64,000 nt of DNA. It comes from Coriaria nepalensis. Lineage: Eukaryota > Streptophyta > Magnoliopsida > Cucurbitales > Coriariaceae. The notes beneath the pieces are model-generated. The model was not told where the DNA came from. It searched no databases and was given only the letters and a program-made list of their open reading frames with translations. Positions 1 to 11,829 of the stretch are shown here, in pieces. The position numbers and the translations under genes are program-made. Position 1 is the first letter of the stretch. Each line of letters begins with the position of its first letter. The stretch covers positions 5,099,001 through 5,163,000 of the forward strand of contig CP114490.1 of assembly GCA_027186245.1 (NCBI GenBank). The letters run 5' to 3'.

Positions 1-90
1 TTCTCTTTTAAGTGTCCAAAGAAGCAAAGGATGATTTTGTTGTTTTGAGTGGAGAAAGCAACAGTTGTGTTGGGTTTATATAGGGAAAAA
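1..90 (-). promoter_or_regulatory. Possible promoter and 5' leader of a leftward gene outside the window
   Basis: Read on the minus strand, positions 83 to 75 give CTATATAAA, a good plant TATA box. It is followed by a C/T- and A-rich stretch without ATG down to position 1, which looks like a plant 5' untranslated leader. The coding part would lie left of the window. This is inference from one motif and composition only; TATA-like strings are common in AT-rich DNA. Confidence 0.25.
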
Positions 91-3000
91 AGAATGCATG
101 TATATGGTAGAGTCAGTCAACTAATTAGTCGGTATATTTGGATACCATTTATTCACATAAAATAGTTAAGAAAAAGATGTACAATCCCGTTTTGTTGGTT
201 CACCTTCTCATCTATCTTCACCAACATTTTCTATGTTCGATACTATTAGTATATTTTCGAAACTAGTTTTTGGCAAAGCTATAAAACCTGAGTATAAATA
301 ATATTTGAATAAGAATAAGGCATTAGTTATATTCTTTGATGTAAAAATCAACCGAATAAGAAGGATAAATTACATTAATTTAAGATATTTTTGTATGTAT
401 ATAGTATATGAATACATATCCAGCCCCCTTATATTTCGGTTTTATAACAACAGACTGTAAAATAAGGTTGGGTTAAGAAATATATTTTAGAGCTCAATAA
501 GATTATGTAGTCAATTGATTATGGGTTTTGGTGCATGTCATATTATATTAGGCATGGTTGGACGGCAGTATAGGTTTGTGTTGAATAGCGATCCATAATG
601 GGAGAGTCCATTTTAATGCTTATAAATTCACTAGGTCCCTCACTACTCGTAACTTTTATGCTTTATCTCATTGAGAGCCAACTAATCTTTTCCCAGGATA
701 GAAAGGAAGCCTATCCTCCAATGTTTATGTGAGCACTAATCTACAACTCCAGAAATTTTGCTACTTAAAGATGATTCTAAGGTACACAATCGATGGTGAG
801 TTCATGTATGATTTACTTAATATTCTTTACTCTGTATTTTGAATCTAATGCAAATTATATGTATTGGCTATATATTAATTTCTAACAAGTCCTATTATAA
901 CATGCCATATTTAAATTCAAGATCAAGGTAAATTTGTGGTATATAATCATATTAATATGTTGTTGAGTTTTTGAATGATTATATACTCATTAGTTTATGC
1001 ATGTTTACATGTAAACTATCTAATCTACAATTTTTAGATTTGTGTTTTAAACATGGTTAATGATAGGGAAACCAAATTTAAACAAATTTTAGATAAATTG
1101 TGATCACTTGTCAATCATCCACAACATCACTTATTAACTCATCAATTAAGTGAGTTGTATAGATTATTACCTGCTCATCATACTTTGACTAAAGTTTGTT
1201 CAAGTTTTGTTCCCCATTTTCCTTTAAACATATATATATAAATCTATAAATTCAAATTGCTTGTGAATATTGCTTGAATATCCATAATATGTAAATTGAA
1301 TTCGGATTTGCACTTTGTTATCTATTGAATCTTGTTAGGGCTTTAGTTCATCATGATTCAAAGATCAAAACCCACTTTTCCATTTTGAATAATTTGATTT
1401 GTTATAGGAGAATTTTGAGTTTCAAAATTTTCATATTATTTTCGGCATCTAAGAGTTGAATTTGAATTCTTGAACAATGCTTAATTACTTAGATTGATTG
1501 TTGTTTTATTGTGTTTGTATGAATTTTATAATCATTTTGTCCAAAATAATTGATTTGATTTCACACTAGATTGTAATCTATATATTTTAGGGTTTTTGAA
1601 ACATACTCGCGGGTTGAATCATGATTTGAGATTGTTTTTTGATGCGTTTCTTGATCAATTATGTTTCTTTGATGTTTATATTTAATATTCTCTTCATAAT
1701 TGATCAGATTATGATATTATAATAAGAAATTTCAATTATGATAATTTAGGATTAACCCCATGCTTTTTAGAACCCGAAATTCAAAACTTTGATTTCAGAA
1801 ATTAATCAAATTGATCTTTCTAATAGACTGAAAGTGCAAATTAGCATCAAAAGGTTTCCTTAATCATAAGAATTAATGAAATAGTAGGACTAATAATTTA
1901 AAAAAAAGACTCCAATTTTTGTGAAACTTAGTTTGCAAATAGGTCAAATTTGAGCCGGGTTCGCGTTGAGCAAATTTGTTGAAGCTTGAAGATGATGAAT
2001 AATAATCGTGTTTAGACCTGAAATGCTTAATAACTTGGTCTCCAATATACTTATGATGCTCAGACCTGAGATCACCACAATACTAGCACATGAGTTATCA
2101 TGTTTTGATATCACTCCATATGGTCTTAGCCAAAAGCTACTAAAATAGTTAGTCATTGGGCATGTGTTCAAGTATGTGCAGTCTACGTGATGATAAGATA
2201 TGATCCATCACTATCTATATTAGAGGTGTATTTCTATGAGTAATATAACATGCATAAAGAAAATCTTTGGGCAAAGTTGTATGGTTTGAAAAGAAGTTTT
2301 TGTAAATCTAGAAACACTGATTGATGGAAGGTCAATCTAGTATAATAATAGTCATTTATGATTCTTGTGGAAATTTATCGTACTTTTCATTACACGGGTG
2401 GCCCATACGCCTTGCTAGAGAGTGGGTCTGGTGGCTTAAGTCAACTTAATCATAAAGCATGATCATGTTGACTATCTGTTTTGAAAAGTGTTTTCAAACT
2501 CAAACAACACAGTTATAAAGAATGAATAAAACTCACAAGTTATTATGAGGTATACCTGCTGTGGGAAGGTAGAACCTATTCGGCAACACACACAAAAGTT
2601 GATCAAATCGAGGTTGGATTTTAAATAGGATAATTTTGACTTGTTTATAGTAAACTTGATTTAATAAGTTAAATCATTAATTATTTAATTTATTAAGTCT
2701 AAATCACACTCGTAATGCTAATACAACCAAAGTTTTATTTAGATTTAATTATAAAATAAATAATTAACTAAAAAAATATTATTTTAACTTAAATAATTAT
2801 TAAATAAAGATATAACAATTATTTTTATAGAATATTTTTCGAGTCAATATCAAGTATACATATTAGATATTCATATCGACTTGATATAACACAAGAAGAT
2901 TTCTCAAGTAATCACAAGGTTGCATGATGAAGGGAGGAAGCAACAGCTCGCTCCATCATAGAGTGAACGATAGAAGTTAAATCTTCAAGGTATTTTACGA

Positions 3001-4266
3001 CTTCAACCATTTTAGCATTGTATGGTGCGCTTGTCTATTTGGTACATGTCGACCATTTGGCTCTTATTAATCAGCTGAGCTAAGTCTATGCGAATTGGAA
3101 CCAAGCCCACTTGGTAGTCCTCTACCATGAAGATGCTGCTTAGATTCATGTCCTTGTGAGGAAGATGGCGAGATAATAGCAGGAATATTAACAAGTCTTG
3201 TTGCTTGTCATATAGTTGGTGCCTACCCTCTTATTCGATCTTATATTCTCGTGGCTATGATATCCTAGAGCATGGCAGAGAAATGCACCAAAGAGAAACA
3301 TGTCACTATAAGTAATAGAAAATAAAATAAAATAAAAAATAAACACATACATGCAGTAACTCTCAAACAAATGAACTGATGTATCAAAAAGTAAAACACA
3401 CATCTTTTGTGATAATGCATGATCATTATTTTATGAAATTCTAGATGCTTGTAGCAAACCCTTAGATCTCATAGCCTTAGAAAAACACAATCAGTAAAGC
3501 ATTTGATTTTTCATTGTAAGTCGTTCAACATCCTAAGTAATATATGTAAAGCATCCCTCTACAACCAATAGTAAAATAGATGATGGAAGAAGAAAAAATC
3601 ATTATCATCATCGCATCACAACCACCACCACCACCAACAAGAACAGCAGCAAAAGAAACAATAAAAACAACATTTATTGTAATAAAGAGAATTTGACTAC
3701 CAAAGATGGAAAATCTTACTAATTTCTCAAACAGTAAAATCATACACAAAATGTAGATGACAAAAAATCAACGAAGGGAAATGCAGTTCAATTCGAATAA
3801 GAAATGTAAATGGAATTCAGTTCAGTTAGATGTAAAAACTAGAATAGATGGCGAGAGCAAGCAAGGGAGATTCCAAGTGTAACAACGATTTCTCTTTAAT
3901 AGATGGGAAATGCAATTCAGACTTACGAAATTACCGAAGGGAAACCGAGAGGTAAACTGAGATGTGATCGCTTGTCCGAGAGAAATCCTAAAACTCGTGC
4001 AGGTTGAGAGTTTTGGGTAGAGTGAATATCGCGCTGGTAGAAATGCAAGATGGAAAAAAAAAATGACAGGGAAATGTAAAAAATCCTAAAATCGCGCGGT
4101 AGTGAGAGCGAAATGGAAAGAAGTGAGATGGAAATGAAAAAATGTGAGAGGGAAATGTTGCATCATTAAGTGAGAGGTCAATACGCAGCATTTCATCCTT
4201 AAGTGAGAGTGAAATGTTTCATAATTAGAAGCAATTATTGATTATAGAGATGTGAGGTAGTTACTC
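91..4266. other. AT-rich non-coding region without recognisable gene
   Basis: Open frames here are short, lack recognisable motifs and lie in both orientations. Composition is strongly AT-biased. A short CCA microsatellite sits near 3,610-3,632. The stretch 3,890-4,200 is richer in G on the plus strand, with recurring GTGAGAG and GGAAATG words, suggesting an old degenerate repeat or transposon subterminal region. I could not assign any part to a gene. Confidence 0.5.
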
Positions 4267-4380
4267 CACTGACATAAAAAACGAGTACTGATCTCAATAA
4301 TAATTACTTCTACTGATTAGAAGTAAAAATGTATAATTTGTTTGAGATAAGTGTTATTTATACTTTCTAATCATGTCATT

Positions 4381-4499
4381 ATGATTATCCATTTTAATCA
4401 TGAAAGCTATGATTATACATCATAATCATGAAAGCTATGATTATACATCATAATCATGAAAGCTATGATTATACATCATAATCATGAAAGCTATGATTA
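4381..4499. repeat. 28-bp palindromic minisatellite, cluster 1
   Basis: Four head-to-tail 28-bp units at 4,381-4,408 (degenerate), 4,409-4,436, 4,437-4,464 and 4,465-4,492 (the last three identical), then a partial unit. Each unit contains ATGATTA and its reverse complement TAATCAT about 7 bases apart, so every unit can fold into a small hairpin. Confidence 0.9.
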
Positions 4500-4894
4500 A
4501 CATATGATTATCATTGATAATCTCAAGTACGAGTATGATGATGAGCAAGCTTAATGCAATTCTCTATTTTCTATTAAATATTAGTTGTAGGTAAGTTTTA
4601 GTAGTAGATATTAGTACTAGTAAAACTTCAAAATGTTTTATTTATTAGTAAATATTGGTATTAGTAGTAGCTAACCTTTCATCTTAGGTAGGAGCTTTCT
4701 ATCATTTCATCTAAAATATTAATAGATCAGTCATTTTCTCTACTTTCTAACCTCTTGTGTAACGTCCTATCACAATCATGATAATGAGAAAGGATGCAAA
4801 TCTCATCTTCAATTATACATCATAATCATATAATTTAATATTATATACAATACTTAGTAATCTTTCATCTTAAGATCGAGATAATCATGTCATT

Positions 4895-4978
4895 ATAATT
4901 ATATATCTTAATCATGAAATATATGATTATACATCATAATCATGAAAGCTATGATTATACATCATAATCATGAAAGCT
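4895..4978. repeat. 28-bp palindromic minisatellite, cluster 2
   Basis: Two perfect copies (4,923-4,950 and 4,951-4,978) of the same 28-bp unit as cluster 1, preceded by one degenerate copy from 4,895. The clusters are about 400 bp apart with unrelated sequence between, so the unit spread by local duplication or both clusters lie in a larger duplicated segment. Confidence 0.85.
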
Positions 4979-5016
4979 ATGATTCTCTCTCATCCTACTA
5001 CATGAATAACATTATT

Positions 5017-5104
5017 TGCTCTGCTCTGTTTCTATATGAAGTATTCTTCTTAGTTTTTTCTGCTCTGCTCTGTTTCTATATGAAGTATCCTTCTTAGTTT
5101 TTTC
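5017..5104. repeat. 44-bp tandem duplication
   Basis: Two 44-bp copies (5,017-5,060 and 5,061-5,104) differ at one base. They begin TGCTCTGCTCTGTTTC and a third partial copy starts at 5,105. No coding potential is seen. Confidence 0.9.
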
Positions 5105-5119
5105 TGCTCTGCTCTTTAT

Positions 5120-8100
5120 TAAAGCATGCTCTACTCCTAATACATGGAGAATCATGAAGTATACCCTACTCCTAAATATATAGTCAAGCATGAAGTATAC
5201 ATGCTCTTCTCATTTCATTTGTGATGTATTTAACATTAATGTATCAGATCTCCCACTTATTACCGCACATATATTGTTGGAAATCTGAATTTGGACAAAA
5301 TAAGTGCAGAAACAGAGCAAGTTGCACATAAAATTTAGGATGAAATTTATTATTTGGTTCATGAGCGGTAGGAAAGAAGAGAAAAACTGAACAACTTCTA
5401 TTCATATATTGTTCATTACAAAACCAAAACCAGAGCATTTATGATTTTGATATACTGTTAATTACATTTTTCATATACATAATTTTGAGAAAACATTTCA
5501 ATTGAAAATTGACTCTCTTGTAGAAATAGAGCACCCAACTTTGTTGCAACACCTCATCCAAGCTTGGTCCCAGTCTCCATGCAACTCTCTTGTATTCAAG
5601 TCTCCAAGCTTCTTATAATCACAAAACTGTTTATGAAATTATCAAATGGTAATAAGAATTTGTTTCTGAACTATTACTCATTAATATGGCTCTGAATGAA
5701 ATGATCATCACTGCTCTGAGTCTCTTTATAATATGCATCAAGGAAACAACATGAGTAAGAAAAGGAACAAGAAAATATAAACCAAGAGCAGAAAAACCAA
5801 TGGCATTACTGAAAAAGAAGTTTGACACTGAAGATCATTTTCTGTATCCAATTATAACTGCAAGAGCATAAAGTAAAATCATAATTTTCATGCACTCTTT
5901 ATATCTTACATTTAGTTCATTTCCATCATCCCTGGTTCCCTCTGGAGTAAGACATTATAAGCTCAACCAAAAGTAGATAAGACCAGTCAACACCAAATTG
6001 TAATTTTCATCAATTTTTTTTTTAATGTTAACACCACATCATTCCTGCCTCTACAACTAAATCAATAACTAGAACTAGTAGAAACTGTATCCCAAATGAA
6101 TGAAACTTGGCCTGCACATTTGGATAAAAAACCCATTCCAATCCAACTCACTCAGAGATTAGAAATCTGGATTTCAACCTTAACCCTAAAAAGAAAAAAA
6201 AAAAAAAAACCAAACCAATCTAATCTAATCATGAGTGCTTTGTTTCATTATAGCAATTGGATCTAAACCTCACTCCATATTTCTGTCTTTGACTTGCAAG
6301 TATTATCTGCAGGCAACAATACTAGATTTAGTGTCTCTGTTTCTTTTGCCTTCTTCCCTATATCTATAATTGAATTGGATATTTCACATTAGAATTCTAA
6401 ACTATATGGTCTTTTACTTAAGGGAAAGTTTGCACACAGATGTATTAGCGTCCTTTTGCAAAGACCTTATACTGGAAAATTGGATGCCTATTTATTATGT
6501 ATTATCGCTATATTTTACCTCCTTGTAACTAAGCTTATAAAAAAGATGTGATTTTGTTTACTCTCTATTACTCGCACCCTGTTCTCTTACTAGATTTCAT
6601 TTTTCTTTGTTCATGTCAACATCTCTAACTTCCGCATTAGCTTAATCATGTATTAGATGCCCAAATAATTGCAGAACAGATCATGCTCATTTACAATATG
6701 TATAACTCGAATTCAACATATTATAACACCAAACCATAAGTTTAATCCTTTCATTTTAATACTACATTGTGAAAAATATCAGAAATCTAAAAGTGAGAGT
6801 CTTAAAACTTACAAATGAGATCGTTCAAATATGCAAAAAAGCTCAAACCTCCACACAGATAAGGTAAAGCTTCGTACTGTTCTAAACACAAAAATAACAA
6901 CTTGAAAAAACTAAAATAAAATTATAGAACCAAGAAACCGAGAACAAAATTTATACACAGACTTCTGCAACTCCTACAACCAGGAACAGAATTGCGATCT
7001 ATATCAACTCCAATACTGCAAATTGGATTCAAGGTTTAGTTTCTTCGGCATTTTAGCCGATTTATTCGATTTCAAGAACCAATACTACAGATTTAGGGCT
7101 TGATTGATTCACTGCAATCGATTTGCGGCCAACCTCAAAGCCATTCAATGACATCTTCTTTTCTTTTATTAAAAACTATTCATAAAAAATATTTTTATAG
7201 TTAAATTTACCGATTTACCGGTACAATTTAGCGAATCAACTACTAAACACTATCGCTAGATTAGCGATATCGCCCTCAGTGCAGCCAGTTACAAAAAAAA
7301 ATTAGTGGCATTTAAAATTAGCAGTAACATATAGCGGTACTAAATTTTACATGATTACGCTAACTTAGTTAGAATTTTAAATAATATTTGAGTTTGTAAA
7401 TTTTGCTTACTTGTAAATATAATTATTTGATTTTTATTTATAAAAAAGATCATTATAAATTTTGAAAATAAGGATTAAAGTTAAAATTAATTAAGATATC
7501 TCTAATTAATTAAGATTAGAAGTTACAATATTAGATTAGACGTTACAAAAGTATTAAGTACAATAAAAAACACAAAAATAATAGTGCAAAAAGTTATTTC
7601 TATAAAAATAGCTTTTGGCTTTGTGTTAAAATACAAAAAATGAGATGATGAACTTAGGCATGCTTGAGGTCCAACCAATTTAAACAAACTTGTTTGAGTA
7701 CAGAGTAGCTCTATTTGAAATCAAAAATATATTAAAATAGTCAACTTTATAAAGCCAAAATCAATAAAATAATAAAAATAAGATTATATTTCAAATTGAG
7801 TTTTAATAATCTGATCACCTTCATAAACGATAAAAGGAAGCTACTAGAATTAGAATCAACTCATGTGGATTAGAGAGTCAAAAAATTAATATTTTTAACT
7901 AATTTTTAATTATAAAATCACTAACTAAACAAACAATCTTCAAATAAACTTAATTATATCTATTTTTGTGCCAATAAATTGGATCACTTAGTGGCATAAA
8001 TTTGTGGTGCCGCTAAATATGCACCGTTGAAGAACGAGTTTTTTATAGTGTGTAGTCATGTAAATTGGTCCAAACCCGAGAGTCAGGATGAAGAAAATTT

Positions 8101-8484
8101 GTCATGGAATGATCCCGATTTCGAAATAATTATATTACCTAATTACAATGACATCCATTGTGTTTAAATTTCTTGATCAACATCATTGTTTCTCGAAGAT
8201 AAGTAAAATTAGAAGAAAAGAGAACTAACCTTTTATGGGAGCAATCGTTAATGGCGGGGCAGTTAACCTACCTTAATAAAGAAATAAAATAATATTAATG
8301 TTGGTGATGTAGTCGTCGGATTTCCAACTAACCGTTTTCTATTTCTACTGTACATTGCTTTCACTTATTTTAACGCAAAGGAAATAATTTACATGGTATC
8401 TTTTTTTTTTTTTTTTTTGGGGCCAAATTTACACGGTATTAACTTTTTGGGTAATAATGTAATTCTATTATCAATCGTGATTTC
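5120..8484. other. AT-rich intergenic region upstream of the P450 gene
   Basis: No convincing gene. A 20-base A-rich tract lies near 6,190-6,210 and a poly-T tract at 8,401-8,418. Short minus-strand frames near 5,244-5,828 show no domain and are treated as chance. If the CACTA-like ends are real, most of this stretch is transposon interior. Confidence 0.5.
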
Positions 8485-8558
8485 TATATAAGAACGTATA
8501 ATGTTAGCTAACTTCTCATGATAATAAGCCATTCGATCGGCTAATTAAGAATCTTTCC
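8485..8558 (+). promoter_or_regulatory. TATA box and 5' leader of the P450 gene, with upstream ATGs
   Basis: TATATAAG lies at 8,485-8,492, placing transcription start near 8,515 and leaving a leader of roughly 40-45 bases before the ATG at 8,559. An upstream reading frame at 8,518-8,544 (ATG, eight codons, TAA) lies about where transcription should begin. Another short one at 8,501-8,521 would be transcribed only from a more upstream start. Whether either is in the mRNA depends on the exact start site. Confidence 0.5.
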
Positions 8559-11500
8559 ATGGATTTTACAAATGATCCCTCCTCATTTCTTCCTCTTGCC
8601 TTCATTCTTCTTTTCTCCATTCTCTTTCTCATTTCCAAGCACTCTTCAAAATCAATAACTCTTCCCCCTGGTCCTCGGCCATGGCCCATTATAGGCAATA
8701 TCTTCGACATGCGAAGAAATCCTCACATCTCATTGACCAATATGGCCAAAGCTTATGGTGATCTAATCTCTCTAAAGTTAGGCACTCAACTTGTCATTGT
8801 CGGGTCTTCTCCGGAGGCCGCCATGGCAATTCTAAAGACCCATGATGTCTTATTATCCGCAAGACATTCTCCCGAATCAAACCCTTTAAAGGACTCTCCT
8901 CTCCAAAGCTCTTCTGTTATTTGGGGTAGTGAGTGCAACAACAACTGGAAATTTCTAAGAACACTGTGCCGAACCGAGTTGTTCTCCAGAAAAGCGATCG
9001 AGTCGCAGAGTGGTTTGAGGGAGAAGAAAGTGAATGAAATGATGAAGTTTTTGGGTTCTAGAGAAGGGAAAGTTGTGAATATTGGGCAGGTGGTGTTTAC
9101 TACTGTTTTCAACATCATGGCAAATCTTTTATTCTCAGAGGATATGTTGGATTTAGAGAATGAAGGGGAGGGAAGTGGAGTGAAAGGGATTTTGTGGAGG
9201 TTGATGCAGTTGTCTACTAAGCCAAACATATCTGATTTTTATCCAAGTTTGGCTTGGCTGGATCTTCAAGGGTTGAAAGGAGAGACCGATAAGGCTCTTA
9301 AAGAGCTGTTTGGCAAGTGGGAAAGTGTAATCAGGGAAAGAAGGGAAAGAGGTGGAATGGCTCATGATGATCTTGTTTCGTCGAAACTGGATTTCTTAGA
9401 TGTTTTTCTCGCAAATGGGCTGAGCAATGACCAAATAAACGTTTTGGCATCTGTATGTTATCTCTCTCTTCTTTTAGCTTCATTTGTTTTGGTTTCGGAT
9501 TTAAGTTTCGGTTAAAAAGTCTACACTTTTGAAAAGCAGTAATCACTCTATTTCGATGGCCGTATAAATAACTAAACTTTACATTTTATTCTATAAAAAA
9601 TAATTAATTCCATAGTTAAATTTGAAATTATTTTCGAAATTATCAAAATTATGTCATAGTTTAAACGTTTTTTTTTAACCCAAAGAAAAAAGATTCCATT
9701 TCATAGTTAAAAACTTCTTTTATCGAAATTATGGGTTGACAAGTTAGCTTTGACCACCTTGCATGTAGTAGTCAAGTAAATCATAGAACAATATTTTGGT
9801 GGAAATAAAATAATTTTTTTATTCTATTTAATTATTTGATTTAAAAATTAATAAAACATAAATAAAAAATTATTTCTACTGAAATAAGAAAAAATTCTTT
9901 TAGTCCACCAAAATATGCGTCATTAATAGAAATTATTCTAACCATATATTTATACTTTGAAATTTTTGTATTTTTTTAATTTTAATATATTATTAGAATA
10001 ATTTTAATATTAACATCAAAATATTATATTTTTATCAATTCTTATTTTTCTTTATTATTTTATGTGTAACCAAATAAAAAAAATATATATTACTATTATT
10101 TTTATTTTTATTTTTATATTTATTTTCGTTCTCATTCAAAAATTATTTTTTGTATAGAAAAAATCAAATATATAAGAATTTATATTATCAAATTCAAAGT
10201 TTTTAATTATAATATTAATATAAAAGAAAGATAAATATCATTTCATTTACATCTAATTTAAATATATTTAATTAATATTTATATTAAGAGGAACACATTT
10301 TAAAGATAATTAGATATATATATATATAAAGTAGGGCGGACAGTGCCGGGAAAGGTGAAGGGAGGGAGTACAAATTTGTACATTTTGACTTTGGTAGAAT
10401 AATTTGGCAATTGTTTTTGCTATTTTTGTTTTTAAAATAGAGTATTCATTATTATATTATTTATTATTATTATTATTATATTAAAATCTGGACTATTCAA
10501 CCTAGTGTCCTCTATTTTTTTTAAAAATAATTACAAAATAGGTGTTGTATTTTTAATTGAAAATTTCATTTGATTGGTTAAATTATCGAAAACTATTTTT
10601 AAGAAAAAATAACTCTAAGACTATTCATTGAAAACTATTCTTCAAGTCTATTCTCTTATATTTATAATTGACATGCTTATTTATATTGTTGAATAAAAAA
10701 ACAAAAACAAAAAAATCATTTATGGATTGGTGTTTTTATATGAGATGTGAAAACTAAGATTATAATAAATATTAAATAATTTTTTTAATTTTAATCTTTT
10801 TTTTTTTTTTTTTTAATTTTTATTTTCTGGAATCATCAATCAGAAACTAAAATATTACAATAAATCGATATTTTTGTTTATGGAAAACAACAAAATAAAT
10901 AACTTGAATTTGAGGCTGCACAGCTGATAACTTGATTTCTGGTGCAATGCCACATAAAATTCAACTTGATAAATTAGGTATGTGTTTGATAACTTGATTA
11001 CATACGGCTTATTCTAACAAAAATCTTAGTTCTTTTATTGATATCACAATCCATTTAGAATAGGATTTAACTATAAAATAAATGTATTCCTAAGATGTTG
11101 TGCCGTGCCCAGAGGATGGCGGGACGGGGGCCCTGTATACTTACTTGTCCATGAGTTAATTTATTAGTTTGCATGTTAAGAAGGAACGAGTAGTATTATA
11201 GTATGTTTTCTTTGTAGGATTTATTCACTGCAGGTTCAGACACTACTACAACGACAATAGAATGGGTAATGACAGAACTACTTAAGAATAGAGAAGCACT
11301 AGAAAGAGCAAGTGAAGAGCTCAAACGAGTAGTGATTGGTAACTCGGTAAGAGAATCCGATGTTAGTCAGCTCCCATATTTGTTAGCATGTGTCAAAGAA
11401 ACGCTAAGATTACACCCGCCTGTACCATTCCTCCTTCCACACAGAGCCCTTGAAACATGTCAAGTTCTAAATTTTACGATTCCAGAAAGAACACAGATAT

Positions 11501-11829
11501 TAGTCAACGTTTGGGCAATTGGAAGAGACCCCAAGATCTGGAAAGATCCTTTGGCATTTAAGCCGGAGAGATTTATCGACACGAATCTGGATTTCAAAGG
11601 CCGTGATTTCGAATTTCTGCCCTTTGGTTCTGGAAGGAGAGCCTGTCCAGGAATTCCAATGGCTGCAAAGGTTGTCCCTTTGGTTTTGGCATCATTGATT
11701 CAAATGTTTGATTGGTCTCTTTCAAATGGCAATGATCCTACCAAGCTAGATATGAACGAAAAGTTTGGAGTAACATTGCAGAAGGATCAGCCATTACTCG
11801 TTATTCCGACGCCCAAACCAATTTATTAG
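8559..11829 (+). CDS. Cytochrome P450, plant A-type, CYP80-like (two exons, 501 aa)
   Basis: Exon 1 is 8,559-9,452 (298 codons) and exon 2 is 11,218-11,829 (203 codons plus TAG). They join in phase 0 at a GTATGT donor and a TTTGTAG acceptor. The 501-residue product has an N-terminal membrane anchor (about 10-26), the proline-rich hinge PPGPRPWPIIGN (36-47), the I-helix oxygen-binding motif AGSDTT (303-308), KETLR with Glu359 and Arg362, PERF (414-417) and the haem loop FGSGRRACPG with ligand Cys441. All key residues are intact. It should be an ER-bound haem monooxygenase fed by P450 reductase. The C-helix segment CRTELFSRKAIESQ resembles the CYP80 family, known for N-methylcoclaurine hydroxylation, phenol coupling and littorine rearrangement; CYP76 is the next choice. 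Substrate cannot be read from sequence. The ATG is chosen because it follows the TATA box and precedes the anchor. Confidence 0.9.
9453..11217 (+). other. Single intron of the P450 gene (1,765 bp)
   Basis: The intron lies just before the I-helix, the usual conserved intron position of plant A-type P450 genes. If retained, translation runs 21 codons past the donor and stops at 9,513-9,515, removing the haem domain. The interior is very AT-rich, with a TA microsatellite near 10,312-10,327 and a poly-T tract near 10,797-10,814. Two short GC-rich islands stand out at about 10,330-10,372 and 11,098-11,142. Confidence 0.85.

Larger units (their letters stand above)
4267..8050. mobile_element. Possible non-autonomous CACTA-like element (weak)
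   Basis: The left end at 4,267 begins CACTGACATAAAAAACGAGT. The right end, read on the minus strand from 8,050, begins CACTATAAAAAACTCGTTC. Apart from a 3-base insertion after CACT these share CACT..ATAAAAAAC, as expected for CACTA terminal inverted repeats. The last 850 bp contain reiterated TAGCG, GTGGCA and GCGGTAC words, resembling CACTA subterminal repeats. Against this, the flanking triplets (CTC left, TGT right) do not form a target duplication and no transposase is visible inside. The right end is more convincing than the left. Confidence 0.2.

Noticed and set aside
3012..3194. 60-codon minus-strand frame as a transposon gene
   Set aside because: Some protein-like character continues in another frame, but I could not match it to any family, so it is left unannotated.
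8786..9229. 147-codon minus-strand frame opposite P450 exon 1
   Set aside because: Antisense shadow of a clearly coding exon, with no domain of its own.
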